From assembly GCA_900319195.1 (NCBI GenBank), contig ONNL01000180.1, positions 1 to 8,437 of the forward strand: a DNA stretch of 8,437 nt, written 5' to 3'. Below are positions 1 to 6,336 of this stretch, piece after piece. The position numbers and the translations under genes were made by a program. The notes below the pieces were generated by a model, which worked only from the letters and a program-made list of their open reading frames with translations, made no database searches and was not told the DNA's origin. Numbering within the stretch: position 1 is the stretch's first letter; each line of letters opens with the position of its first letter. Source of the stretch: an uncultured Ruminococcus sp. (lineage in GTDB: Bacteria; Bacillota; Clostridia; Oscillospirales; Ruminococcaceae).

Positions 1-2
1 AC

Positions 3-1166
3 GATATCCCCGACGACCCCTTCTATCTCAACTACCGTCAGCTTATCGACGAGGCTTCCGACGAGCTCGAGCGTATCCCCAACAGGACTGACGACAATAT
101 GCTCATCTACTTCTCCTCGGGTACAACAGGTATGCCGAAGATGATACTCCATAAATACGACCTCCCCCTCGGACATATCGTAACGGCTAAATACTGGCAT
201 CACTGTCAGGATGACCGCCGTCACCTCACAGTCTGCGACAGCGGCTGGGCAAAGTTCGCATGGGGCAAGATATACGGTCAGTGGATCTGCGGCTCTGAGG
301 TCGTTGCATACGATAACGACAAGTTCAAGGCAGACCATCTGCTCAAGGTGATACGTGAGTCAAACATCTGCACCTTCTGCGCTCCGCCTACCATTTACCG
401 CTTCCTCATAAAAGAGAACCTTGACCGCGACGACTTCAAGGATATACAGTACTGCACTATCGCAGGCGAGCCGCTCAATCCCGAGGTATATTACAAGTTC
501 CACGACCTCACGGGACTCTACGTACATGAGGGATTCGGTCAGTCCGAGTCGAGCGTTATCATCGCTAACTTCGGCTGGGACGACATCAAGCCCGGCTCTA
601 CAGGAAAGCCTTCCCCCCTCTATGACCTCGACCTTGTTGACGACGAGGGAAACAGCTGCGAGGACGGTGTTGTAGGCTCTATCGTAGTCCGCAACCTTTC
701 AAAGTACCACCCGGCAGGTCTTTTCTATGAATACTTCCGCGCTCCCGAGGCAAACGAGCACTCCTTCAAGAACGACTGGTACAACACAGGTGATACAGCT
801 TGGCGCGACAGCGACGGCTACTACTGGTTCGAGGGACGCAACGACGACATCATCAAGTGCTCGGGCTACCGCATAGGACCCTTCGAGGTAGAGAGTGCGC
901 TCATGACTCACCCGTCCGTACTTGAATGCGCTGTTACGGCGGCTCCCGACGCTATAAGAGGACAGGTCGTAAAGGCTACGATAGTTCTTGCACGCGGCTA
1001 TGAGCCCTCGGACGAGCTCAAGAAGGAGCTCCAGAACCACGTAAAGCACGCGACAGCTCCGTATAAATATCCGCGTATCGTAGAGTTCGTTAAGGAGCTC
1101 CCCAAGACAACGAGCGGAAAAATAAAGCGTGCGGCTATACGCTCAAACGACAGCAGCACGAAGTAA
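3..1166 (+). CDS. AMP-forming acyl-CoA synthetase, medium-chain (ACSM/MACS) type, 5' end missing
   Basis: This is the C-terminal 387 residues of an adenylate-forming enzyme. The family activates a carboxylic acid with ATP to an acyl-AMP and then transfers the acyl group to CoA in the cytosol. The open frame runs back to the first base of the window, so roughly 150-180 N-terminal residues lie outside. Visible residues 38-46 read SSGTTGMPK, the phosphate-binding loop. YNTGDTAW around 260-267 has the ATP-binding TGD (Asp264). EGRNDDIIKCSGYRIGP (277-293) is the hinge and A8 region. PKTTSGKIKR near the end supplies the catalytic lysine, Lys373. The stretch CDSGWAKFAWGKIYGQWICG resembles medium-chain acyl-CoA synthetases more than strict acetyl-CoA synthetases, but the substrate cannot be read from this sequence. 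The next gene starts 6 bp after the stop, so the two are probably co-transcribed. Confidence 0.9.
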   Translation, partial: DIPDDPFYLNYRQLIDEASDELERIPNRTDDNMLIYFSSGTTGMPKMILHKYDLPLGHIVTAKYWHHCQDDRRHLTVCDSGWAKFAWGKIYGQWICGSEVVAYDNDKFKADHLLKVIRESNICTFCAPPTIYRFLIKENLDRDDFKDIQYCTIAGEPLNPEVYYKFHDLTGLYVHEGFGQSESSVIIANFGWDDIKPGSTGKPSPLYDLDLVDDEGNSCEDGVVGSIVVRNLSKYHPAGLFYEYFRAPEANEHSFKNDWYNTGDTAWRDSDGYYWFEGRNDDIIKCSGYRIGPFEVESALMTHPSVLECAVTAAPDAIRGQVVKATIVLARGYEPSDELKKELQNHVKHATAPYKYPRIVEFVKELPKTTSGKIKRAAIRSNDSSTK

Positions 1167-1172
1167 GTCACT

Positions 1173-1448
1173 ATGATAAAATATTATCTCATTTATATAG
1201 GCGCGATGAGTCTCATCGCGTTTATTCTTTACGGAGCGGATAAGAGCAAGGCAAGGCGGCATGAATGGCGCACAAAGGAGTCGGCACTGCTCGGCTTCGG
1301 TTTATTCGGGGGAGCGGTCGGCGCTCTGCTCGGAATGAAGCTCTTCCGCCACAAAACTAAGCACTGGTATTTTTGGCTTGTCAACATCGTTGGACTCATT
1401 GCTCAGATAACAATTTTGATATTGCTGATAATGATGAAAAAGGTTTGA
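1173..1448 (+). CDS. DUF1294 family small membrane protein
   Basis: A 91-residue protein of unknown function. It has a hydrophobic N-terminal segment (about residues 4-20), a central block GADKSKARRHEWRTKESALL, a glycine-rich hydrophobic segment (about 41-57), the motif FRHKTKHWYF, and a C-terminal hydrophobic segment (about 66-87). The order ADK, then WR-x-E, then GG-x-x-GA, then RHKT is the signature of the DUF1294 family, and the length is normal for it. The ATG lies 6 bp after the acyl-CoA synthetase stop. There is only a weak AAGTAAG-like purine stretch before it, so translation is probably coupled to the upstream gene. A terminator hairpin follows 43 bp after the stop. No biochemical role is assigned to this family to my knowledge. 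Confidence 0.85.
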   Translation: MIKYYLIYIGAMSLIAFILYGADKSKARRHEWRTKESALLGFGLFGGAVGALLGMKLFRHKTKHWYFWLVNIVGLIAQITILILLIMMKKV

Positions 1449-1491
1449 CTTGAAAAGCACTGCGGTGCATATAATATTCGTTTAATTATTG

Positions 1492-1530
1492 AGGGAAGCT
1501 CTCTGAGACAGAGGACTTCCCTGTTTTCTT
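1492..1530 (+). terminator. Rho-independent terminator after the DUF1294 gene; copy A of the gene-end palindrome
   Basis: AGGGAAG (1492-1498) pairs with CTTCCCT (1516-1522), and CTCTG (1501-1505) pairs with CAGAG (1509-1513). A 2x2 internal loop separates the two stems and the apical loop is AGA. A T-rich tail, TGTTTTCTTGTCTT, follows at once, as expected for an intrinsic terminator. The same core occurs after other genes in this window. Confidence 0.75.
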
Positions 1531-1548
1531 GTCTTGAGGCTTTGCTTC

Positions 1549-1626
1549 AAATTTTCTCCCCATACTGCACTCCAAAAACTATCGTTCTCGGTATAACAAA
1601 GCAAGCGCAGTATGGGGAGAAAATTT
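1549..1626. repeat. Perfect 20-bp inverted repeat with 38-nt spacer
   Basis: The left arm at 1549-1568 (AAATTTTCTCCCCATACTGC) is exactly complementary to the right arm at 1607-1626. The 38-nt spacer contains no gene. The hexamer TTCAAA occurs at both outer edges (1546-1551 and 1625-1630), partly inside the arms, which resembles a target-site duplication but is off by one base. The element sits between two convergent genes. It could be a bidirectional terminator or processing hairpin, or a small non-autonomous mobile remnant. No U-tract follows the right arm, so an ordinary intrinsic terminator is less likely. Confidence 0.7.
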
Positions 1627-1670
1627 CAAACTAAAGCTTTAGGAAAGGGGGCGCGGGGTGCTGTTGGCAC

Positions 1671-1700
1671 AAAGCTTTCCTCAGAAAGCTTTTCCCCGAT
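1671..1700 (-). terminator. Hairpin directly after the diguanylate cyclase gene; diverged copy D of the gene-end palindrome
   Basis: AAAGCTTTC (1671-1679) and GAAAGCTTT (1684-1692) form a perfect 9-bp stem with a 4-nt loop. On the minus strand the hairpin starts about 10 nt after the cyclase stop codon. The minus strand begins ATCGGGGAAAAGCTTTCTGAG, which closely resembles the other gene-end palindromes here (ATCGGGGAAGCTCTCTGAG). No clear U-tract follows, so its strength as a terminator is uncertain. A third AAAGCTTT lies at 1633-1640. Confidence 0.5.
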
Positions 1701-1702
1701 GC

Positions 1703-2965
1703 TCAACGCATTTTTGTATGTCCCTTGTAGTCCTTTTTGAAGTCGTACATTTTTTGGTCGGCGCGTCTGAAAACGTCCATGTAGCAGTTATCGCAGATGT
1801 CGTCGAAAACCGCCATACCGACGGAAGCGCTGACACGTTCCCACTCCATGAGGGACTCATTTTTCGAGAGGAGCTGCATTTTAAACATGAGCTGCTCGAG
1901 CAGCTTATCGCGCTTTTCGAGCTGGGACTTTTCGAGGATAACGACAAACTCGTCGCCGCCGACGCGGAACACGGGAGAGTGCTTATACACCTCGCTGATG
2001 AGCTTGGAAAGGCTTATTATAGCCTCATTGCCCCTCTCATGACCGTATGTATCGTTAATATGCTTGAGCGAATTCATGTCTATCATGACGACGCCGTAGG
2101 GCACTCCGTTAATGTTGTGCTCCTCCTCGACGCGCCGAACCTCAATCTCATAGCCGCACTTATTGCGAAGTCCCGTCATCACGTCGTGGATAGACATCTC
2201 CTCTATCTGCTTACGCATGAGCACCATTTCCGTGACATTGTTGATAAGCGCAATGATACCCGTGACCCTGCCCGTATCGTCCTTTAGCGGCTCCTTGATT
2301 ATCTCGAGGTAATCGCTCACACCGTCCGCACGCTCCTCAATGACGTACCTCTTGCCGACTCCTGTTTTTATCATTTCAAGGTCGGTCGCCATTGCCTTTT
2401 TGGCGTTTTCCTTGTCCTTTCTTATCTCGATATCGGTCTTTCCGCGGATAGTCCAGTCGGGGTCGTTCGAGTGGTCGAGGTGGTGCCAGTAGTGCGTTGC
2501 GAACACATATCGTCCCTTTTCGTCCTTGAGGTAGATGTTCGATGGCAGTTCCTTTAGCATACGCGCTATCTCTGGGAACGTCGCGGAGCTTTTCAGGCGC
2601 ATACCGTTTTCAATGCGTCTGAGCAGAAGGCTCTCGTAGATCGGCGGCATTATCACGTCAACAGCTCCGAGCGAAAGGCATTTCTCCGCAAGTCCGAGCT
2701 TCTCCTCGCTTCCGCAGTATACAAACATGGGTATCTCGGACAGAAGGCTGTCCTGCTGTACCCATTTGAAAACGGCAAAGTCGTCGTATGCGGCTTCCGT
2801 GACGGGCAGAATTGCCGCGGATACTAAACTCACATCGTCCTTTATCTTCGCATATTCGCGGCTCGCATTATAGCACGCGACGTTGTACTTCTTTTCAAGA
2901 AGGCTTATGAGCTTTGTAAAATCATTTTTTTCGTCTGCGACAAGAAGAATTGTCTGCGCTTTCAT
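1703..2965 (-). CDS. Diguanylate cyclase: degenerate receiver, PAS and GGDEF domains
   Basis: A 420-residue cytosolic protein predicted to make cyclic di-GMP from two GTP. Residues 1-125 look like a response-regulator receiver (opening MKAQTILLV, ending GAVDVIMPPIYESLLLRRI). However, the usual phospho-acceptor Asp at the end of strand 3 is missing (AAILPV), and the conserved Lys of the last strand is replaced by Pro. Residues about 130-248 fit a PAS sensor (IYLKDEKGRYVFATHYW to ALINNVTEM). Residues about 252-415 are the cyclase domain: HDVMTGLRNK, then GGDEF intact at 336-340, then ADQKMYDFK. The inhibitory RxxD site is absent (YKHS at 327-330). I chose the ATG at 2965 because AGGAGG lies 12 nt upstream. 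The longer frame, from a TTG at 3079, would start inside the promoter -35 box. A hairpin follows the stop. Confidence 0.9.
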   Translation of the reverse strand: MKAQTILLVADEKNDFTKLISLLEKKYNVACYNASREYAKIKDDVSLVSAAILPVTEAAYDDFAVFKWVQQDSLLSEIPMFVYCGSEEKLGLAEKCLSLGAVDVIMPPIYESLLLRRIENGMRLKSSATFPEIARMLKELPSNIYLKDEKGRYVFATHYWHHLDHSNDPDWTIRGKTDIEIRKDKENAKKAMATDLEMIKTGVGKRYVIEERADGVSDYLEIIKEPLKDDTGRVTGIIALINNVTEMVLMRKQIEEMSIHDVMTGLRNKCGYEIEVRRVEEEHNINGVPYGVVMIDMNSLKHINDTYGHERGNEAIISLSKLISEVYKHSPVFRVGGDEFVVILEKSQLEKRDKLLEQLMFKMQLLSKNESLMEWERVSASVGMAVFDDICDNCYMDVFRRADQKMYDFKKDYKGHTKMR

Positions 2966-3050
2966 GTCTATACTTCCCCTCCTGTGTTGTTCAAAGCTGT
3001 CATGGCAGGCTCCCCGAGCGCAAACGACACGCAGAGAGCTCCCTGTATCT

Positions 3051-3079
3051 ATTATAACACACCCGCACAGAAAAATCAA
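3051..3079 (-). promoter_or_regulatory. Sigma-A promoter of the diguanylate cyclase gene
   Basis: On the minus strand, TTGATT (3079-3074), a 17-bp spacer and a perfect TATAAT (3056-3051) form a good sigma-A promoter. Transcription would start near 3044, giving a leader of about 80 nt before the ATG at 2965. This supports the shorter start of the gene. Confidence 0.65.
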
Positions 3080-3098
3080 TTACTTTTTGTTGATTTTT
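3071..3098. repeat. 9-bp inverted repeat over the cyclase -35 box, possible operator
   Basis: AAAAATCAA (3071-3079) and TTGATTTTT (3090-3098) are perfect complements separated by 10 bp. The left arm coincides with the -35 hexamer of the cyclase promoter, where a bound protein would block or alter sigma binding. No regulator is identified. Confidence 0.4.
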
Positions 3099-3183
3099 GG
3101 CGAGAATCCGTGTAAATTCGCAATAATAATCTACTATACGTAATAGTGATTTGACGAGCAGTTTCCGAGTTCTGTCCGTCATT

Positions 3184-3212
3184 CATATTTCCGAAGCTCC
3201 GACGGAAATATG
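3184..3212. repeat. Perfect 10-bp inverted repeat midway between divergent promoters
   Basis: CATATTTCCG (3184-3193) and CGGAAATATG (3203-3212) are exact complements around a 9-bp spacer. The repeat lies about 120-150 bp upstream of both predicted transcription starts. It could be an operator shared by the two genes or a hairpin in an unseen transcript. Confidence 0.5.
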
Positions 3213-3297
3213 CCGCACATCATTAATGTCCTATTTTGCCCGACCATTACCAATATTCACCTATTTACAGCGGTTTGTGAAACAGCAATATAATCCA

Positions 3298-3326
3298 TTG
3301 ACTTTGGGACGCAAATATAATATAAT
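3298..3326 (+). promoter_or_regulatory. Strong sigma-A promoter of the dockerin protein gene
   Basis: TTGACT (3298-3303), a spacer of exactly 17 bp and a perfect TATAAT (3321-3326) match the sigma-A consensus at 11 of 12 positions. The start point would be near 3333, leaving a leader of about 85 nt. The spacer is AT-rich next to the -10. Confidence 0.8.
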
Positions 3327-3343
3327 GTAATAGATATGATTTA

Positions 3344-3398
3344 TTCAACACAGTGTAAAATCTTTGGGCGATTTCACAACAGTGCTGTGTGAAAAATC
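3344..3398 (+). promoter_or_regulatory. Structured 5' leader with two mutually exclusive hairpins
   Basis: In the leader, TTCAACACAG (3344-3353) can pair with CTGTGTGAA (3385-3393) with one bulged base. Alternatively GATTTCACA (3370-3378) can pair with TGTGAAAAATC (3388-3398) with a two-base bulge. Both pairings use 3388-3393, so they exclude each other. The ribosome binding site starts five bases later. This may be a simple stabilising hairpin; a switching role is only a suggestion. Confidence 0.35.
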
Positions 3399-3402
3399 AA
3401 AT

Positions 3403-3408
3403 AGGAGG
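3403..3408 (+). promoter_or_regulatory. Ribosome binding site that fixes the dockerin protein start
   Basis: A perfect AGGAGG lies 9 nt before the ATG at 3418. The open frame continues back to an ATG at 3364, but that start has no such site and would put 18 polar residues in front of the signal peptide. Confidence 0.85.
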
Positions 3409-3417
3409 AGAATTGAT

Positions 3418-6162
3418 ATGAAAAAGAAAAGACTGGCTGCTGTTGCAATGGCAGCCGCAATGACACTCTGCTCAGCGCCTGTGAGACAGGCTCCGCAGAC
3501 GGTAGTTGCTGCCGAACAGCAGCTCATGACACGCGACCCCTTTTACAGCGGTCAGGACGTAAACCGCTATGAATCCGAGCATTTCCAGATAATCTGGGGC
3601 AAGAACGGCGCGGATTCCTCAAAGGTCACACAGGCGTTCCTCGAGGAAAATACCCGCAACCTCGAAGCCTGCTGGGACGTCTACATGAACGATCTCTCAA
3701 TGGAGCCGCCTACGCAGTCCGTAAACCTCGGTCTCCGCGACGGCAATCAGTACAAGGTGAACCTCTACATCTCGGGCACGGGTCTCTCTCAGTGGACTGA
3801 CGACTGGGCTTGGATGGGCTACGACAGTCAGGGCTATGCCTATATGTTCTGCTGCGTCGGAGCAATGAACAATGACCCGAATCCCTCTTGGGTGCTCCCT
3901 CACGAATTCGGTCACGCGGTGACAGCTCATCAGCTCGGCTGGAACGACAACAAGTACGTCTCGGCGCTGTGGGAGGCTATCGGCAACTGGTACCGCGAGC
4001 AGTTCCTCTATTCCGACTATTACAGCCAGTGGGTGACGACTCCCGATTCGTGCACGGACTACTTTGAAACATACATGAAAAACCTCTGCTTCACGCCCAT
4101 TTTGGGACGTGACAACTATGCGGCTTGGGCGTTCCTCCAGTACCTCACCGAGAACCCCGACGGTCTTTCGGGATACGGCAGTGACTTTATAAAAAACCTC
4201 ATGCAGCAGGGTCAGCGCAACGAATATCCTTACCTTGAAATTGAGCGCCTTTCGGGTGCCGACCTCAAGGACACTCTCGGACACTTCGCAAAGAGAATGG
4301 CTACCCTCGACCTCGCTCATCAGGAGGCATACCGCGCACGTCAGAACAATCTCATCTCGTCGGGCGAATGGAACTGGGGCGAGATATTCACAATACTTGA
4401 AAAGTCGGGCAAGGCTGACAACTACTATACCGTCCCGACCGAGCGTGCTCCCCAGCAGTTCGGCATAAACCTCATTCCTCTCGAGGTAACGGGCGACAAG
4501 GTGACTGTTAAGCTCGAGGGACTCACTAACGTCAGGGGCGCTGACTGGAGAGCCTGCATCGCTGTTGAACAGCACGACGGAAAGACAAGGTACTCCGACC
4601 TCTTCTCCGACGGCGACACTATGGAAATGTCCTTTGACAGCTCCACCGACTCGGCGGCATACCTCACGGTGACTGCTACTCCGGACAGCGACAGCTTCAT
4701 CCTCTGCGGAGTTCCGTGGGCATACTCCGAGGGCGAATTCGACGAGAACAATATGCCCTTCCTCAGAAAGACACGCTATCCCTATGCTGTAACTATCGAC
4801 GGTGCTGTGATGAAGCAGTCCGCGGACAACAGAGCTATGTCTCAGGGACACTACCACTCCAACGGCGGCGGCTTCGTCGCAAGCACGGCTAATGTTGCAG
4901 ACAGCGTCTACGTCGGAAAGAATGCCCGTGTTCTCGGCTGGGCAACTGTCTCGGGCAACGCGGTGATCGACGACTATGCGACTGTCTCGGGAGCGGCAAA
5001 TGTCTCGGGAAATGCCGTAATAAAGGGACACGCTGTTGTCGCAGGAAATGCAAAGGTAACGGATAACGCTATCATCGGTGACAGCGCGGGAGTTGTCGGA
5101 AATGCCACAGTTTCGGGCAATGCAAGAGTTCTCGAGAGCGCAATGCTCTACGACAGATACTCGGCAGGCGGAAATGCCACAGTTAAGGGCACGGCATTCT
5201 GCTATAACAACGGCTCGGCAACAGGTCAGGCTATGCCCGACGGTGACTACTATGACGACAGCGGCAGGTCTGTCAGCGCCGGCTCGATGTACGGCTGGAC
5301 AAGTCCCGATAAATACGTAAACAGCCGTCCCTACACCGACGGACAGTGCGCAGGACTTGAATTCTCGTCCGACAGCTCACTTACCGCCGACGATACCTAC
5401 ACTTCGACCTACGGTACAGTTATCGGAAGCCCCACCTACGACGCAGTGAAAACAAGCGGAAACGGAGTCCTCACCTTCAACGGAAACGGTCAGTACATTA
5501 TCGCTGACAGCTCCTTTGCTTCGCTTCACGACGCGGAATATCAGACCGCAGTGCTTCTCAGGAGCAGCGGCGAAAACAACATTTTCAGCTTCGGCGCGGA
5601 CGACAATACTCTCTCGCTCACTGCCCGCGACGGAAGCTTCATACTCGAGGCAAACGTGAACGGTCAGAAGCAGCAGATAACCGCCGACAATGCCTACGAG
5701 CTCGGCAAGTGGACTACCGTGAGCGTGTCCCTTATCGATGACACCGCGACTATCACGGTAAACGGAAACGCTGCGGCAAGCGGCACTGTCACCGCTGACC
5801 CTGTTGACTTCGTCTCCTCGGACGCTAAGTACCTCATCGCTGACGGCATGAACGGCTCGATGGACTTCTTCCGCGTCAGCTTCAAGGACGCTCCCGAGCC
5901 CGAATACTACTACACCGAGACGGAGACTGTCTCCGAGCAAAATAAGATAATGGGCGACGCTAACGGCGACGGTACGGTGTCAGTGGCAGACCCGACCCTC
6001 ATCATGCAGGCTGCTGCAAATCCCGACGTTTTTGCTGTAAAGGACGAGGATAAGCCCTATGCGGACGTTATCGGCGGCGGCGACGGTATAACCTCAGAGG
6101 ACGCACTTGCAATACAGAAGTTCCTCTCGGGTACTGTAGCTTCGTTGCCTGTTACTGATTAA
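3418..6162 (+). CDS. Secreted dockerin protein with putative zinc-peptidase (DUF6055-like), beta-helix and LamG-like domains
   Basis: A 914-residue exported protein, probably attached to a cell-surface cellulosome. Residues 1-32 are a signal peptide (MKKKR, hydrophobic core, likely cut after VAA32). Residues about 40-470 resemble DUF6055-type proteins: YESEHFQIIWGKNG, then HEFGH at 162-166, the HExxH zinc site, with a possible third ligand Glu186 in WEAIGNW. Protease activity is therefore plausible but unproven. Residues 491-604 are about 19 hexapeptides of the type A-x-V-x-G-N, predicting a left-handed parallel beta-helix. Residues about 645-825 resemble a LamG/concanavalin-like fold (LTFNGNGQYI to MDFFRVSF). 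Residues 846-910 are a dockerin: loop 1 is canonical (Asp847, Asn849, Asp851, Asp858), whereas loop 2, DVIGGGDGITSED (883-895), is altered. The gene has its own promoter and a hairpin after the stop. No membrane anchor or sortase signal is seen. The DUF6055 name is from memory and less certain than the dockerin. Confidence 0.88.
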   Translation: MKKKRLAAVAMAAAMTLCSAPVRQAPQTVVAAEQQLMTRDPFYSGQDVNRYESEHFQIIWGKNGADSSKVTQAFLEENTRNLEACWDVYMNDLSMEPPTQSVNLGLRDGNQYKVNLYISGTGLSQWTDDWAWMGYDSQGYAYMFCCVGAMNNDPNPSWVLPHEFGHAVTAHQLGWNDNKYVSALWEAIGNWYREQFLYSDYYSQWVTTPDSCTDYFETYMKNLCFTPILGRDNYAAWAFLQYLTENPDGLSGYGSDFIKNLMQQGQRNEYPYLEIERLSGADLKDTLGHFAKRMATLDLAHQEAYRARQNNLISSGEWNWGEIFTILEKSGKADNYYTVPTERAPQQFGINLIPLEVTGDKVTVKLEGLTNVRGADWRACIAVEQHDGKTRYSDLFSDGDTMEMSFDSSTDSAAYLTVTATPDSDSFILCGVPWAYSEGEFDENNMPFLRKTRYPYAVTIDGAVMKQSADNRAMSQGHYHSNGGGFVASTANVADSVYVGKNARVLGWATVSGNAVIDDYATVSGAANVSGNAVIKGHAVVAGNAKVTDNAIIGDSAGVVGNATVSGNARVLESAMLYDRYSAGGNATVKGTAFCYNNGSATGQAMPDGDYYDDSGRSVSAGSMYGWTSPDKYVNSRPYTDGQCAGLEFSSDSSLTADDTYTSTYGTVIGSPTYDAVKTSGNGVLTFNGNGQYIIADSSFASLHDAEYQTAVLLRSSGENNIFSFGADDNTLSLTARDGSFILEANVNGQKQQITADNAYELGKWTTVSVSLIDDTATITVNGNAAASGTVTADPVDFVSSDAKYLIADGMNGSMDFFRVSFKDAPEPEYYYTETETVSEQNKIMGDANGDGTVSVADPTLIMQAAANPDVFAVKDEDKPYADVIGGGDGITSEDALAIQKFLSGTVASLPVTD

Positions 6163-6206
6163 ATTGACATACTGTCACGATAGTATTTTCAAATCTATAA
6201 TGTTTT

Positions 6207-6246
6207 ATCGGGGAAGCTCTCTGTGACTGAGGCTTCCCCGAATTTC
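6207..6246 (+). terminator. Terminator-like hairpin after the dockerin gene; copy B of the gene-end palindrome
   Basis: CGGGGAAGC (6209-6217) pairs perfectly with GCTTCCCCG (6232-6240), starting 46 nt after the stop codon. It is followed by AATTTCTGTCTT, a modest T-rich tail. GTCTTGAAGGCTTTGCTT (6248-6265) then repeats, with one extra base, the sequence downstream of copy A (1531-1547), so the shared element is longer than the hairpin. Confidence 0.65.
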
Positions 6247-6268
6247 TGTCTTGAAGGCTTTGCTTTAG

Positions 6269-6281
6269 GAGGGTTTCCCTC
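6269..6281. repeat. Small GAGGG-TTT-CCCTC hairpin
   Basis: A 5-bp GC-rich stem with a 3-nt loop lies between the terminator and the spoIIGA promoter. It may be part of the same dispersed element as copy B. No clear function is visible. Confidence 0.4.
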
Positions 6282-6336
6282 GAATAATAACATACAGAGT
6301 TGAAATATTTTATCGTTGTTGGCAGGATATGGCATA

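Larger units (their letters stand above)
2966..3417. other. Divergent intergenic region with two promoters and three palindromes
   Basis: No protein-coding gene is supported in these 452 bp. The region holds the leader and promoter of the cyclase gene (- strand, about 2966-3079), an inverted repeat over its -35 box (3071-3098), a short palindrome ACTATACGTAATAGT (3133-3147), a perfect 10-bp inverted repeat (3184-3212), and the promoter and structured leader of the dockerin gene (+ strand, 3298-3417). The region is clearly more AT-rich than the flanking genes, as expected for regulatory DNA. Confidence 0.7.

Noticed and set aside
1445..1475. Promoter-like TTGACT and TATAAT just after the DUF1294 stop
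   Set aside because: The spacer is 19 bp, a terminator begins 17 bp later, and there is no gene or clear RNA for it to serve. A transcript under 60 nt is possible but unsupported.
1658..2287. Plus-strand open frame opposite the diguanylate cyclase
   Set aside because: It is antisense to the GGDEF and PAS coding sequence, with no family resemblance and no suitable start signals.
3000..3182. Small minus-strand open frame upstream of the cyclase
   Set aside because: It runs through the predicted promoter and palindromes, has no ribosome binding site and shows no protein-like pattern.
3697..5031. Long open frame on the minus strand inside the dockerin gene
   Set aside because: It is antisense to a gene with clear signal peptide, beta-helix and dockerin motifs. 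It has no ribosome binding site I can see and no recognisable domain, and long antisense frames are expected with this codon bias.
4861..5220. Tandem DNA repeat or CRISPR-like array in the dockerin gene
   Set aside because: The periodicity is at the protein level (hexapeptides) and stays in frame. There are no spacers or conserved DNA repeat units.
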